Shown here piece after piece: positions 13,216 to 24,999 of a stretch of DNA of 64,000 bases. Source of the DNA: Carallia brachiata (Eukaryota > Streptophyta > Magnoliopsida > Malpighiales > Rhizophoraceae); assembly GCA_021464245.1 (NCBI GenBank), contig JADCRB010000025.1, positions 4,963,903-5,027,902 of the forward strand. The letters are read 5' to 3'. Position numbers and translations under genes: made by a program. Below the pieces are notes generated by a model. That model was given only the letters and a program-made list of their open reading frames with translations, did not search any database and had not been told where the DNA came from. Position 1 is the stretch's first letter; the number at the start of each line of letters is the position of its first letter.

Positions 13216-13700
13216 TTAGTCAGAATCTGAGGATTTAAGAATGATCGCCTCATTCTGTGGACCAGCATTTGTGGCATTTTCTCCCCCCCCATTGCCAACA
13301 CAGCAGTTGTTTGTCACTTTTTTAACACTATGTAGTGCCCTTGTATTACGTACAATTACTGTTTTCCCAACTTTGATCCCAGCCCTTTTCCTAGCACAGA
13401 CCCGGAGAACCTTGGCAATGCGAGGCAGGCGGTCCCTTATTTTATATAAGAAGCAACGCAGCCAAGGATAACCGAGTTTGTTGATTAGTTCTTCAAGGAA
13501 TTCTTCAATTTCGTTCCTAAGCATCCATGCCTCATCCATGACGATACGGAAAACTTGGTATGCAGTCTCCGTATACACGGAAGCAATTTCCTTTGGTATC
13601 TGAGAAGCAGAACCTAGAAACAACCATGACGACGCTATTACATGCAGTGAAGGATAAAAGTGCAAATGTAAAACTTTTAGTTGCCTACATTTTTTCTGCA
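13216..13700 (-). CDS. Possible exon of unknown MULE-borne gene
   Basis: An open minus-strand stretch whose 3' part has balanced, protein-like composition: a segment rich in Glu/Ile/Leu (EIEEFLEELINKLG), then basic residues (RKRAGIKVGK), then an acidic tail ending SSDSD and a stop at 13216. I do not recognise the family. It lies inside the large MULE, on the strand of the Ulp1 gene but 4.5 kb beyond its protease exons, so it may be a far downstream exon or captured host sequence. The upstream 60 residues of the open frame look non-coding. Splice sites are not determined. Confidence 0.3.
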
Positions 13701-13759
13701 ATAAAATAAGGCCAAGTGTTTGTATAGGATGCATGAGATGCATGTGTGATATGATCACT

Positions 13760-15540
13760 TCAGGGATTCCTCATTTGGGGCCACAGATTTGTAAACTTTT
13801 GAGTAGTTGTGTAAGTATGAGATGAGGTGTTGTTGCAAAGATGAGGGCATGTACTTGATATATGAACATCGATTAACATAAACTATTGTGTTAAAGAGAG
13901 TGCAAAAAAAGACCACACTTCAAATAGGCTCATACCATCATATGCAAGTCCCGCAGAGGAAATCATTGTGCTCACAATTGCAGTTGTATGTTGCCGTATG
14001 AGAGAATACCAGCTTACTAAGCCACAGCTTATTTGCAACTGGGGCTTTGGAATGTGGAATGGGCATTATATAATGTCCTTCTTATATTGGCAGAAGTATA
14101 CCCTTTCATTTATCGGACGCACGAGAAATGGGAGGGAAAATTTGGAGGGAAACGCTTGATTATGGTGTGCTTAGAGACCGAAGAGGGGAGTGGTGATGAT
14201 GATAAGTGAAGCAAACAAATACTTTGTTGACACATATGCGGGCTACATCTGCTAGATGATGGTGACTGAACAGTGACTACTTTGTGTAATGTGGATCCTA
14301 CTGCATTAAATGCGGATCAACTTGGTTTGGGAAAGGATCTGGGAAGTTGGTATTCGTGAATAAGTTTGCAGTACTTCAGGCAAATTATGTGAAGCCATGT
14401 CTGATAATGCGAAGCCAATATTTTCACCATCAGTCATATACCGTAGCTTATGTCCTTCAGCTTGGAAGTTCAGACCTAAATAACCATAAAATAACAAGTG
14501 CAATGAGGAAATGTGCTTTTAACTTTTAATTAACTTTAATCGAATTTAATTTAGTGGATGGAAATTGAAGGGAAATTTGACATTCATTAATGTTTTTAAC
14601 CAGGTTTGTTTGCGATTATGAAATTCCTAAATTTTTTTTTTTTTCACAATTGCACAACTTTGCGGCACTATTAAAAATCAAACAATTTTATTTATGCTTT
14701 TAATTGGGACATATATGCATGTAGGTAAAAAAAATGTTACATTAGTAGCATAATGAGGAAAAAAATTGGCCTACATTATTTCAGCGACTATAAGAGAGGG
14801 TAATTAGCTTAATTCTAATTGCATTTTATTATTACTTTTGGTACATGTAATTGATTTCTAATACCGACGTATAGAATTTGAATGGAGACGATATATACCA
14901 ATACTCATCAATACGTGTGAAAGCATTGGAAGAAAAATTTTAATTTTAAAATGGAGGTTTACATAGTCGGATTACATGTGATAATTAATGAATTTGCAGA
15001 AAATGAGGTTCAGTATGCAGCGGTTCGTTACTTGGAGGAATCTCATTTTTGCAAAACATATAAGTTACAATTAATATATGTTTATATTATCCTGGTTCAT
15101 TTGAGCTTCATTAAAATAAAATACTAAAATTAGTGGACATATAAATCCTTCGAAAGTGCACACAATGTGCAATTTAAGAAGTTGGGATTTTTTTTTTATT
15201 GAATTCAAGGACAGATCTAGTTACAGAAGTAGGGGTAAGTGGTAAGGGTATTCACGGTTCGGTTAATTGAATTTAATAACCAAACAAGTATAAATTATAA
15301 TCTAACTGTAAACATATATTTTTGATATATATATATTTTTAAAAAAAAAGTATAACTATCATTATATATAAAAATAAATAAATGATTATTTGCGATGTAA
15401 TAATATTTTATTAACATTTATTTATTTACTAATAGTTATTGTATTAGTAATATTTTTTCTTATTATTAAAAAAACTATATTTTATTAAAAATTTAAACAC
15501 CCCTACAAGTGGTCCCCCCATTTGATACCTATAGGATAAC
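13760..15540. other. MULE interior without recognisable gene
   Basis: Moderately AT-rich sequence between the two transposon genes. Several short open frames on both strands carry no motif I can name. AT content rises sharply after about 14.5 kb, with simple-sequence stretches at about 15.3-15.5 kb. Confidence 0.45.
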
Positions 15541-15564
15541 AAATGAGAAGTCGACACATTAATT

Positions 15565-15615
15565 TGTGCAATAATTTCATTTATATCTGCAACAAATGAC
15601 AAATGTACTGCAACA
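15565..15615. repeat. Solo 21-bp-period TGCAAC array
   Basis: Three octamers, TGTGCAAT (15565), TCTGCAAC (15586) and ACTGCAAC (15607), are spaced exactly 21 bp apart with no facing arm. They look like one arm of a foldback element of the kind found at 15.7 and 17.1 kb, decayed or truncated. Confidence 0.65.
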
Positions 15616-15702
15616 AATTTTAAAATTATTACTGATTCATTGGCAAATTGAAAGGGAAAATGAAAGAAAAATGAAACGGAAATATTTTTCTATTTAATTT
15701 TT

Positions 15703-15946
15703 GAGTAAAAGTAGGTGGACGAGAAAAGGGAGACGCGAAAGAGACGGGAAAATTTTTTTGTGCAACCAACTGGTTTATTTGTGCAACAAAATGTTGAATT
15801 ATTGCAATAAAATTTGAAAGTATTTTTCACCTAATTTGTTGTTGTAGAAATTCAGCGTCTCATATAAACAATAAAGCATCTGCTTGCACAAAAAAAAATT
15901 TCGGTCGGTTTTGCATCTTATTTTTGCTGTCCACGTAACAGTACTC
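15703..15946. mobile_element. Foldback MITE, family B, copy 1
   Basis: A 244-bp element whose ends both show GAGTA...GTGGAC when read inward. The probable target duplication is TTAATTTTT (15694-15702) and GTAATTTTT (15947-15955), eight of nine matching. The left arm has TGTGCAAC at 15759 and 15780 and ATTGCAAT at 15801, exactly 21 bp apart. The right arm is decayed and keeps only one CTTGCACA (15893). Ends differ from family A, but the internal array is the same. Confidence 0.72.
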
Positions 15947-16810
15947 GTAATTTTTTTTGTATTATTTTTTTTCAATACAAACACATACTTTGTATTTTTT
16001 GTCTCAACTACAATTATTTATTTTATTTCGCACTATGTAATACACCATAATTTGTATCAATAATAATATAATATACTTTTTTATTTATTTTCTTTTCTAT
16101 TTATTATCTATTTAATTTTTCACTATCCAATCACACCGTTAACGAGTGTGATAGTTAGCTTTCGGCATGGGCCTCAAACGTACAACCAAAGCCAAGTGTA
16201 TATACGCTTGTACCGTTGGTTTGGGGTTCTAACACTGACCCATACATGTTCTAGCGTTGTTTTACTAATATTTTCTTATTTTTTGTTTTGTTTATTTTCT
16301 GCAATAAACAATAGCTTCGAACAAAATATGTGCACATTTGGAAACCATAAGTCGGCAGTCCAGGTTATTGTGACACAATGGACAGAAAAAAGTGCACAGC
16401 TATCTATGACATTTAATATGACAACTGACTGAAATTATCTCCAGCATCTTACACAGATCGTCCTTTACAAGCAATTATAGTCAACTCCTCATTATTTTGG
16501 TCCCGTCAGTCATGGACAGTTCAGTACTTTGGGGTATGGGCATGGAGTTGCATAATGGTGCATGGACTCAAAAGTGCAATGGCCGCCCAGAAAATTGACA
16601 TTTCTATTTCAATACCCCTGATTGTATTGCTAAGGTATAGCATTTATATACGAGTTTTAATATTTTCAATGTTATGTGATTACGTAAAAATATTTGATTA
16701 TAGATTAATAAAATTAAAATATTAAAACTAGTATATATAATTATAATATTTATTTAATCCTTTATTTCTAATTATAAATAGAAATAATTTAATGAAACCA
16801 TTTTTTCAAT

Positions 16811-16928
16811 TTTTTTTTTGGGTAAACATTGTAATTGGGAAGGTGAAAAAAGAATGTTCATTCAACAGGTTCGAACCGCGGACTAATGAGGGGGGCAACA
16901 CACACTTGCCACTAGACTATACTGCACC
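16811..16928 (-). mobile_element. tRNA-derived SINE
   Basis: Read on the minus strand, a tRNA-like head carries an RNA polymerase III A box (ATAGTCTAGTGGCAAG, 16905-16920) and a perfect B box (GGTTCGAACC, 16868-16877) at normal spacing. A short unrelated body follows, ending in TTTACCC plus an A run (about 16810-16819). Total length is about 120 bp. The head lacks a full tRNA cloverleaf, so this is a SINE and not a tRNA gene. Flanking duplications are not clear. It is nested in the large MULE. Confidence 0.75.
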
Positions 16929-17089
16929 ATCTGTTGTAGTTTTTCATTGTTTTATACTAGTTTAAAAAAAGTCAAGGGGGGCAAAATTCATGAATTTTTA
17001 TGCAACCGTATAGATAAAAAATGATACGAAAAGTATCGCTGTTATGTCCGTTTGACATTTATCAGTTATTCTTAAAGAGAAAAACTAAA

Positions 17090-17306
17090 GAGGACAGGAT
17101 TAGATGGACAGGAAAAGACGCGAAAATATTTTTGTGCACACAATTCCTTTATTTGTGCAACGGAAGGTTCAATTATTGCAATTGAATTTAAAGCTTATTG
17201 TCATTTAAATTTTTGTTGCAAAAATTTATTTATTTGTTGCACAAATAAACTTATTGGTTGCACAAAGGCTTTTTTCCATCTCTTTTCCGTCCACCTAACC
17301 ATGCTC
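17090..17306. mobile_element. Foldback MITE, family B, copy 2
   Basis: About 217 bp. The inverted ends match GG(A/T)TTAG(A/G)TGGAC followed by GGAAAAG. The left arm has TGTGCACA (17133), TGTGCAAC (17154) and ATTGCAAT (17175); the right arm has GTTGCAAA (17215), GTTGCACA (17236) and GTTGCACA (17257). All are exactly 21 bp apart, three per arm. The left arm is closely similar to that of family B copy 1. The target duplication is weak (AAAACTAAA and CATACAAAA), so the outer limits may be a few bases off. Confidence 0.75.
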
Positions 17307-17639
17307 CATACAAAAATCCATTTGTTTTCAATTTTAACTGTATAGTTCCAAATTGATTCAAAGCACATGCAGAGGCAAATTTTATTTCTTTAAGTAAAAA
17401 ACGTAATATCACTTTTATAAGTGCGTGTAATTAATTATACTGATGTTACGATTAAAAGAAAAAAAAATTAACTGTAAAATTCGTTAAAATTTTTGACTTG
17501 GTTTATGTGTGCTAGTGCCTGGTATTCCATAATACAATGACATAATATAGAAATTAAGGATGTATATTGGGAGTACCGATTCAATACTATTTTTATGTTT
17601 CTGTCAATTATCCTACCAATGGTTATCACAGTAATTGTT

Positions 17640-17745
17640 ATTGGTTGCACATATATTACTCAGATGTTGCACATTTCAATCGGTATTGATTAATAACAGT
17701 TTTGCAAATGTGTTGCACACATTTGCCGTTCAGTTGCACATTGTC
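17640..17745. repeat. GTTGCACA cluster, family D
   Basis: GTTGCACA at 17644 and 17666 (22 bp apart) and at 17712 and 17733 (21 bp apart). The third lies in a palindrome with 9-bp arms, GCAAATGTG and CACATTTGC, around TTGCA. The first pair and the sequence between them resemble the array near 51.75 kb read in reverse. It is probably a decayed foldback element; its ends are not defined. Confidence 0.55.
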
Positions 17746-18142
17746 ATAACTCTCCCACATTAATGACCAGCTTAGTACAAGCGCGTCTATTTTCCAATTT
17801 CTTTTTCCAAAATGGATTTTCATTCATTCACCTCAGTACCGTCCTTAACAAATTGTCACCACCGGCCGAATAGAACATGGGTGAAGAAGAAGGTTTCCTA
17901 TCACAAACAACTTCCTGATATCCTATCTCACTTCAAACCAACCAATGCCCAGGTTTCTTCGCGGACTTCATTCTCTGGATCATCAATCAAACAGATGACA
18001 TATTCCTTCCGAAAACCGAATATGTGGGTCTACAACAATGTAAGACTACATTAGTTCTTCTGTTTAAACATCTACTTTTTTTTTCCACAAAAAATAATGC
18101 AATAATACCACAGAGATGGACAACGCTATCAATCTAAATTAC

Positions 18143-21100
18143 CTTTGGGTCAATGTGAGCAAGGGTTGTCCCTTCCCATGTTTCCATAAACTTCATTACA
18201 AATATCCCACAATCATAGCTGCATTGCAAACACAACAAACATTTTATTAAATTGCCAGCTACTGGTGATGTGAAAGATTTTTTTTACTTCATCATCCAAC
18301 TAAGTTAAAAGTCTAATGATTCCGAGTTACTTATTCTCTTGTTGCGGAACTGAAACAAGGTTGATCGGAAATAGATTAAAATCATATTCCTGCCTCCCAA
18401 CATGAGAAAATGCCTTCGACATTATTGCAACCTACATATCACATCAACCAAGTCAGTACAGTTGATTACCTCAGTATTGTTTTCGCAATATCAATATGAA
18501 CTTTTTACATCAGGTTCATGACTGATGCTTACAATATGAGGCAACAAAGTTGCGCGGTCAGCAACATGCGCGTCTGCTTGGGAATCCAGCACATCAATTC
18601 GGCGGTCTCGAATATTTGTAACAAACAGCATCCAATGTTCCTTATATACAATTGGAATGAAGAGCTGCAACAAACAGTAACACATTACAAACAAAAGTTA
18701 GTGCAAATGCTAAATTGCAATAATTTAGCATTCGCGATTACTAGGTTTAAACCTCACCATGTCACAACCAAATATTGAATAACCAACATTGTGCTCGCCA
18801 AGATATTGCATGTGCTTCATAGGGTCCCAAGGCCTGCCAATGACATTGTCGGTAACATCACCCCCAGCAGCTGCAACTATAGAAACCTGTACAAAATATA
18901 TGGCACTTTCAAATAAAAAATTTGCAACCTCACTCCATTTCTAAACATAACCTCACACCAAAAACATGTTTTCCTCATAGCATTAACTGCTGGTGCCTAA
19001 TTCAAATAAACCAATCACCGTAAAAAAAGGACTAAAGTAATGCTTCCAAACACGACCCGCCTTCTTTTGTCTATAGTTTAGAAGTGCAGCATGGGCATCC
19101 ACAACCTGCAAAGAATCACACCACATTGCCAACAGAGGTTGTTATGCTATTTACAGATTTACGACCAATAGTCAAAGTTAGGGATAAACATATTTCAACA
19201 AAGAATATACACACTAAATTATTTCTTTCATGTATAAAACCCCTTAGTTTACCACATTAGAAATACGTTGTCTCGCTGCCAAACATCGTAAATCCCTTAG
19301 GTACAAATTGATCACCTTAGCTATTACCACCACCACTGGACTGTCCAATAATGATTAAGGAAATGTTAGTCACCCAAAAATGTTATTCAATAGCATTCTA
19401 GAAACTATTTTGCAACGCATGTCTTTAAATTTAAATGCCAGATTTTTTACTTGTTCTCCACATTGGATCCTCTCCCTGGCCCTCTAGTGGCCCATGTGTA
19501 CAGCTTCAGGTATTTTTGGCTCAACCGTCGATTTGGAACTAAGGTTGGAACGTCAAATGCCTGTGAAGTAGCATCAAGGGTAGCCTTTATAGCGCGTCTC
19601 TTCCTTTTTCGCACTGCTGGCCTTTCGCTGGTATGAGGACTCTCAAATGTCAACTGCCCACCATCTTGCTTCTTAACTGTCCATGTTCGCGTCGTACGAC
19701 CTACACACAAAGAAAATCAGCTTCTAACTTCACAGCTATACTAACTATGCTGCAACTTATGGTTAATCATAATTATTCAATTTTAACTTATTATATACAT
19801 TCCCCTTCTTTATCTGCGATCATCCCACTTCCAAGTAATCTTTCATTTTCTCAAAGGGAGCTAATTCCTTCAACTTTTGGTTAGTCACAATTATCCTGCT
19901 TCTTTATCACATTCAGCCTCCTTACTTTCGGTCTCCCTACAACCTAACAACATTGTAGTTTAACCTACTATTATCTCATATAAACTAAGTTCATAATATA
20001 GTTCAACTTCGAGTTTAGTCTACCACTTTTAAATGGCACATCACAATGAAATGTTATTTATAACACATCTTGCCTGATTTGATCATCTCTTCTACCATAT
20101 CTTCATCCTCATTCTCCATGTTCTTTCCACTATGTTCTCGATCATCCGGTCGACCTTCGGTTTCCAACTTGTTTTCTTTTCATTCATTCTGCTTTCCCCC
20201 TTATTCTCATATGACATTTCACATGATTTCTCTTCACTTTTATTCTGCTGCTCACTTTCACCTGTCATCACAGCATAGTTTTATTGTCGCTTACATGTCG
20301 ACATTTTAATTATTTGTACAACATAACTTTTGCCTTACAATCCATCTTAACAATCAACAAGAAAACACCACGACCGTACTTGCCTGACACTTCCACAACT
20401 GCAATCAATGACTCTTCCCTTTCTATCTCATTCAAGGGTGCACCAAACACAGGAATTCCATTTTCGTTTGTCGTTTCGCCTCGCTTCGTTGTTGTCCCTT
20501 CACTCGCACATTTCCTCTCTTCTGTATATTGCTCAACCAAAATAGACGACTCCCTATCTGCATAATTTGTTATCATCACTTGGTCAGTGCATCATAAGCA
20601 TTCTGTTTTCCTACATCCATTCATTCACACACATAAATACAAGCCCTTCCTACAACTACATACCTGTTCCTTTGCTGGCAATTTGGCCCTTCCCCTTTCT
20701 CCTCGCTCTGATTCTTTTATTTCACAGTTGCTCTCCTTTCTTTCAGCACTCCTCCACTCCTCTGCAGGGTCTTCTTCACATTTTTGACGTCCCTCAAACC
20801 TACGCCCTAGTTTCTGCCTCTTACTCTTCTTTGTTGAAACAAGTGTTTCACTTATATGGCTTCGCAATTCTGCTGTTAATGCTGAAATATGCTTCTGCAC
20901 TATTCTCTGTGTTAGTTTCTTCCAATTCAATACTACACCTTCCACTACTGCAGCCAACACCACCATCGCTTGGTACATAATTCTTAATCTGGCTTATATG
21001 GTGTCCAATAGCCTGCAATTCATTTGTACATTCAGCAACTTTAAATAAAACTCATTTAAAACTAACATGCTTCACCTGTACCTGTTCTGGATTATAGTTT

Positions 21101-22730
21101 GCATAATCATGCTCCATTGCAATACGACGCCTAACCCTTACTTTATCCCAAAACATCAATGGATGTACATCACTCGGCCTCTTCTCAAACTTTATGAATG
21201 GGCATCTCTCGAAATAGAATATCTGTATACACAAATTACAAAATTTCTTTACTAATAAGGTGAACATTTAACAGATTCTTTATAAATTATATACATACTC
21301 TTCACATCACTTACCATCAGGAACAACAAGCACCCCCCTATGCTGCGCTTCCCGCCTTCACAAATGCGCTTCCTTTCCCCTAGCGAGAAAGCTTGAATCT
21401 CCTGGCATAACCACTGCAGCACAAAGTCACCCCATTGAATTTCCTTACATCTTCTACATTACCAACCACACTATACATTTGCGGGGAAGGTGTTTGCGAA
21501 GATGTGGGACATAATACACATCCTAAAGCCAAAAGCAAAATGCTTGCTTCGTGACTTTGTCTTCCATCCCCTCACTCAACAACACATCCTTAAGCGCCCT
21601 AAAATTCAGCCTTCGTGTCCGTTTCTCTTTCCTGGAGATTTATCTTCTGCACTCACATTCTCCCCTCCTTTGCACACTTTGTCCTTCTCAATCTTCTTCA
21701 ATTGTTCTGCTAGCCCTTTAGCCACTTCTTTTCCTACCTTCTGATCATAAACAACCACCGGATTTGGACCATTTGGTAACCCCATTAATTCTGCTACATC
21801 TTCTCCACTGACACCTTGTCGCTGCCCGCGAATTACAAGCTCACAGGTAAAAGGATCAAGTGCCCCAACAATTTCATCATAAACCTCTTTGGCATATTGC
21901 CACATCTAACTTCGCTAAATGCCTCAAATCCCATTTCACTAATTATATTTCTAACCTGTGTATTCTGCCCCATTTTCCTAACTAACCTCATTATTTGTTG
22001 TGGGCAACACCGAATAGTACACAACCTGCATTAACACAAGTTTTCATCATTTTGTTGTCCAACTCTTACTTTATCTTTTCCTTTCCACTACTTTATCCAC
22101 AGTTCATATCAAGAACAGTTCATACTCACTTGGACTTCACAGTACTTCTTTCCCGTTCTCCTTCATTTTGCTCTCCACTTTCCATTGCTTCTGCTTCTCT
22201 CCGATATCTCTCCCTCCCAGACTCATCCAACTCATTCCATGCATCAGCAACTTCCCGGCGACTTTTATCCTGTCCATGAAACAAGCTACCAAATTATCAT
22301 ACATTTCTCTAAACAGAAGCCAAAAACCACAACAAAAAGCATTATTTTGTCCATGTTCTTCCTGACATTCACTCACCGTGCTCATCTTCATTTCCGTTCT
22401 GTACCTCCTCCTCTATTTGCCACATACCATTTCCTGCATATTGACATAGCATGTTATTACTCAATTATTCATTGTTCTTTTTTTTCTTCTTTTTTTTTTT
22501 TCTACACATTAACATATACAAATGGACATTACACTTACTCGAAAACTTTAAAACCATCATCCATCTTTCTCGCTTCCCTGGATCCTCGTTTTCGCCCTTT
22601 CCCCCTGTCTTCCGACCACCTTTAATACCCTTTCCCTTATGTCTTCATCACAGCTACCTGACCCCCCTTCACTCCAACAGTCCTCGCTAGATGACTCTCC
22701 ATCATATTCTGAATCACTCTCCTTCACCAT
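18143..22730 (-). CDS. MULE-borne Ulp1-like (C48) cysteine protease gene, multi-exon
   Basis: Four consecutive exons join in frame with GT-AG introns: 18886-18758, 18664-18533, 18431-18331 and 18218-18143. Together they give a Ulp1 catalytic core: IFIPI-like LFIPIVYKEHW (catalytic His), RIDVLDSQ (Asp), VPQQEN (oxyanion Gln) and YDCGIFVMKFMETW (nucleophile Cys). An exon at 19105-19019 lies just upstream, and N-terminal exons include 21222-21082 (IFYFERCPFIKF), about 21413-21315 and parts of 21.6-22.0 kb, matching the conserved N-terminal region of plant Ulp1-type transposon proteins. A plausible start is the ATG at 22730 in an acidic Ser-rich N-terminus. The full exon chain between 19.4 and 22.7 kb and the 3' end beyond 18143 are not resolved. 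Ulp1 proteases remove SUMO; the role in MULEs is unknown. All four active-site residues remain, which suggests recent constraint. Confidence 0.72.
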
Positions 22731-23270
22731 TATCACAAATCACTTGCCTTCGGTCCCCACACACTGACTGCAAATGCACTTTTGACTTCCGATGCTTCAC
22801 ATTAACTCTCGCTCTTCCCAAATAATCAATCACTTTTTCTTCTTCCCTACAAATATCACTACTTTCGTTTCCCTTCTTGCTCTTACTCTACCCCTGCTTC
22901 TCCCCCCTCTCTATACTTGTAGTCTCTCCTTTTCCCTTAACCCAATCAAATTAATTGGATAATAATTTTCAATTTTTTAACCCACCACATATCCCGACTG
23001 CTGGCCTTCTGCTACCCGATTTTGAATTTCAATTTTCAATAGTTAATCCCTAATCTTTCCCCTTTCAATTTGCTCTGTACGGTTTTTACTCTTTTTATAT
23101 TTGTGGGGCCCACATTCCACCTGGCATGTGGAACCCGTTGGGCATTATTGTCTGCCCATATAGACTTTCCCCTTTTGAAACTGCAGAAAAATTTCCAATT
23201 TTGGTACCCTGTAATTTGATACTGACATCATTCAAGTCTCAACTTTCAGACTCTCAACCGAAAGACAAAG

Positions 23271-23976
23271 AGAAAATATATATGTATTTACGTTTAGTTT
23301 GTTGATTTTTATTTCGAGTAAAATTATATTTATTATTTTTAAAATATTTATTATTTTTATATTTTATAAACATTAATTATTATTTTTAAAATAATAAGTA
23401 CAGTTTATCTCAAGATAAAATTTAAAATATTTTACTTAGAAACATGTAAGGTCACTCAAAGACAAATGCAGGAGATACACTGTTAATGGAATTGAATAGA
23501 GGGGCCGTTACAATACAATTGTAATTGGCTTGGAAGATAAACATGATAAAATTCAATGGGCAGCAAGAGCATTTAGTCAGTTTTTTCTATTTCCCAACGG
23601 TCATTCTCACCTTGAGCCCCCCAATAGCCTAAAAAGCCCTTTTTCAACTCTCTCTCTCTCTCCATTTAGCCTAAGAAAAAGCCCTTTTTCTTCTGACTAA
23701 AGAAAGTAAAATCATTAAGAAAACAGTAGTACTAGAAAGATTTACGTCTGACCTTTTATTGAATTGTAATTACACCTTAACTTTTTTTAACTATCTTAAT
23801 ATGTTTTGCAACAATCTTTTTATTATAAAAAATATTATAATAATTATAAAAAATAAAAATATAATTACATTTAGATAAAATTTCAGATGAAAATCTTCTA
23901 ATTTTTCAAGGCACTATAGAACTAGCACAGAGGCAGAGCGAGAGGAAAAATCACAAACAAGTCTCCAATATTTCCA
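23271..23976. other. Intergenic region, presumed promoter of the 24-kb gene
   Basis: AT-rich sequence between the right end of the large MULE and the next gene, with a short CT-repeat (about 23648-23663). No confident core promoter element and no gene seen. Confidence 0.45.
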
Positions 23977-24621
23977 ATGCCGGAACCTCAACACTTTAGT
24001 GACTATGGCTTTGACCCACAAATCGATTATTTTCAGGTCTCTTTCTCAGTTCACTTTTCTTTGTTTCTCTCTGTTTTTCTTCTAGATAACGATTTTCACT
24101 CACCCATTTGCTATGGTTCCTTGTCGTCAATCCAGTTCTTGGAGGAAGCAAGAAAGCACAGGAAAGAAGCAACGAGGGAAATAGACTCCGTGCACTTCAA
24201 GCTCCAGAAACCCATCTCGAAAGACGACTCTGGCAGAAAGATCCACAAGTCCTCCAAGAAGAAGCGTTGGTGGAGAAATGCCATCCTTTTCTTCAGGTGG
24301 AAGTGGGTCCACAGCCACGGCCGCCACGATGATCTTAATAATGATGATGATGATGATGATGATGATGGAGATGTGCATAGAGCCAGAGCTCGAGCTTTCA
24401 GGACGTCAATATCAGGACCTTTGTACATCACTGATAGTACATGTGGATCAAGCACTCCGTACAGGACCACTAGCCGCCCATCGTCCGGTCCGCTTGCCGG
24501 AACTCTGACTCCGACTAGGAAAGGTGAAGTGGAGATACCTTATCTTAGTCTCAGGGAGCTTAACAGGGAGCAGCAGCAGAGGATCTCCACCTCTGCTAGG
24601 CCAATATATCTGGTCACTTAA
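23977..24621 (+). CDS. Small plant-specific protein of unknown function
   Basis: Two exons, 23977-24036 and 24136-24621. The intron is 99 bp (CAG|GT...CAG|TT) and happens to stay open, so an unspliced reading would wrongly add 33 hydrophobic residues. The spliced protein is about 181 residues. It starts MPEPQHFSDYGFDPQIDYFQ, continues FLEEARKH, then has a basic, Trp-rich patch (KKKRWWRNAILFFRWKW), an Asp run encoded by a GAT repeat, a Ser/Thr/Pro region, and a C-terminus YLSLRELN...ISTSARPIYLVT. This architecture fits a plant-only family of unknown function; I recall similar Arabidopsis proteins but cannot name one reliably. No signal peptide after splicing. The basic patch may bind a partner or nucleic acid, which is speculation. 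Confidence 0.82.
   Translation: MPEPQHFSDYGFDPQIDYFQVSFSVHFSLFLSVFLLDNDFHSPICYGSLSSIQFLEEARKHRKEATREIDSVHFKLQKPISKDDSGRKIHKSSKKKRWWRNAILFFRWKWVHSHGRHDDLNNDDDDDDDDGDVHRARARAFRTSISGPLYITDSTCGSSTPYRTTSRPSSGPLAGTLTPTRKGEVEIPYLSLRELNREQQQRISTSARPIYLVT
24334..24366. repeat. GAT trinucleotide microsatellite in coding sequence
   Basis: About ten GAT units within the second exon of the 24-kb gene encode the poly-Asp run. Length changes would keep frame and alter the acidic stretch, so allele variation is likely. Confidence 0.85.
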
Positions 24622-24999
24622 TTAGTTAAACTAAACCCTTCATGTTCCAGGTTTTTTTGAGCAATGTGATTGTGTTGCTCTTTTCGTTTTCTCTTTAGGA
24701 CAGTAATTAATGTTTATTTACTAGTGGGGTTTGGTTATTATTTTAGTTATTACCATCTTTTTGGGTTTTGCCTCCTTTTTTCAGTTTGTGCAAACTGCAA
24801 AGGTTTTTGATCCGCACCTTTGGTGGATGGTTGCTTGGATCCTCCATTTGGTTGGTTGTTGCTCCCTTCACTATTGATTTTGGCAAGATAAGGAATTCGA
24901 TGGTTTGACTTTGTATTGCCACTTTCTCTTTTTCGTATTTATTAATTTGTTGCTTATTATTCTTACTCACATTTTTAGTTTAACACACATAATTTTATA

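Larger units (their letters stand above)
7430..23270. mobile_element. Large Mutator-like element with transposase and Ulp1-protease genes
   Basis: Two transposon genes read inward from opposite ends: a FAR1/MURA transposase (+, from 8575) and a Ulp1/C48 protease gene (-, from about 22730). Near the ends the same motifs occur in the same order in inverted orientation: ATGGGCAGAC (7508-7517 and, reversed, 23150-23159), then TGG..TGTGG, then AATATAAAAA, with similar but unequal spacing. The subterminal zones are purine-rich when read inward from either side. MULEs that carry a Ulp1-like gene beside mudrA are known in plants (the melon CUMULE and Arabidopsis Kaonashi types). The outer boundaries are approximate; I could not find a clear 9-bp target duplication, so the inverted repeats are diverged and the single-element reading is inference. 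The interior is invaded by smaller elements. Confidence 0.6.

Noticed and set aside
16868..16928. A tRNA gene
   Set aside because: A and B boxes are present, but there is no full cloverleaf or acceptor stem, and the sequence continues to an A-rich tail, so it is a SINE.
11410..17264. CRISPR-like array from regularly spaced short repeats
   Set aside because: The repeats are 8 bp, the spacers 13 bp, the arrays are inverted hairpins in a plant genome, and no cas genes exist.
24037..24135. Membrane segment in the 24-kb protein (FSLFLSVFLL)
   Set aside because: It is encoded by a 99-bp intron with good GT and AG borders that happens to lack stops.
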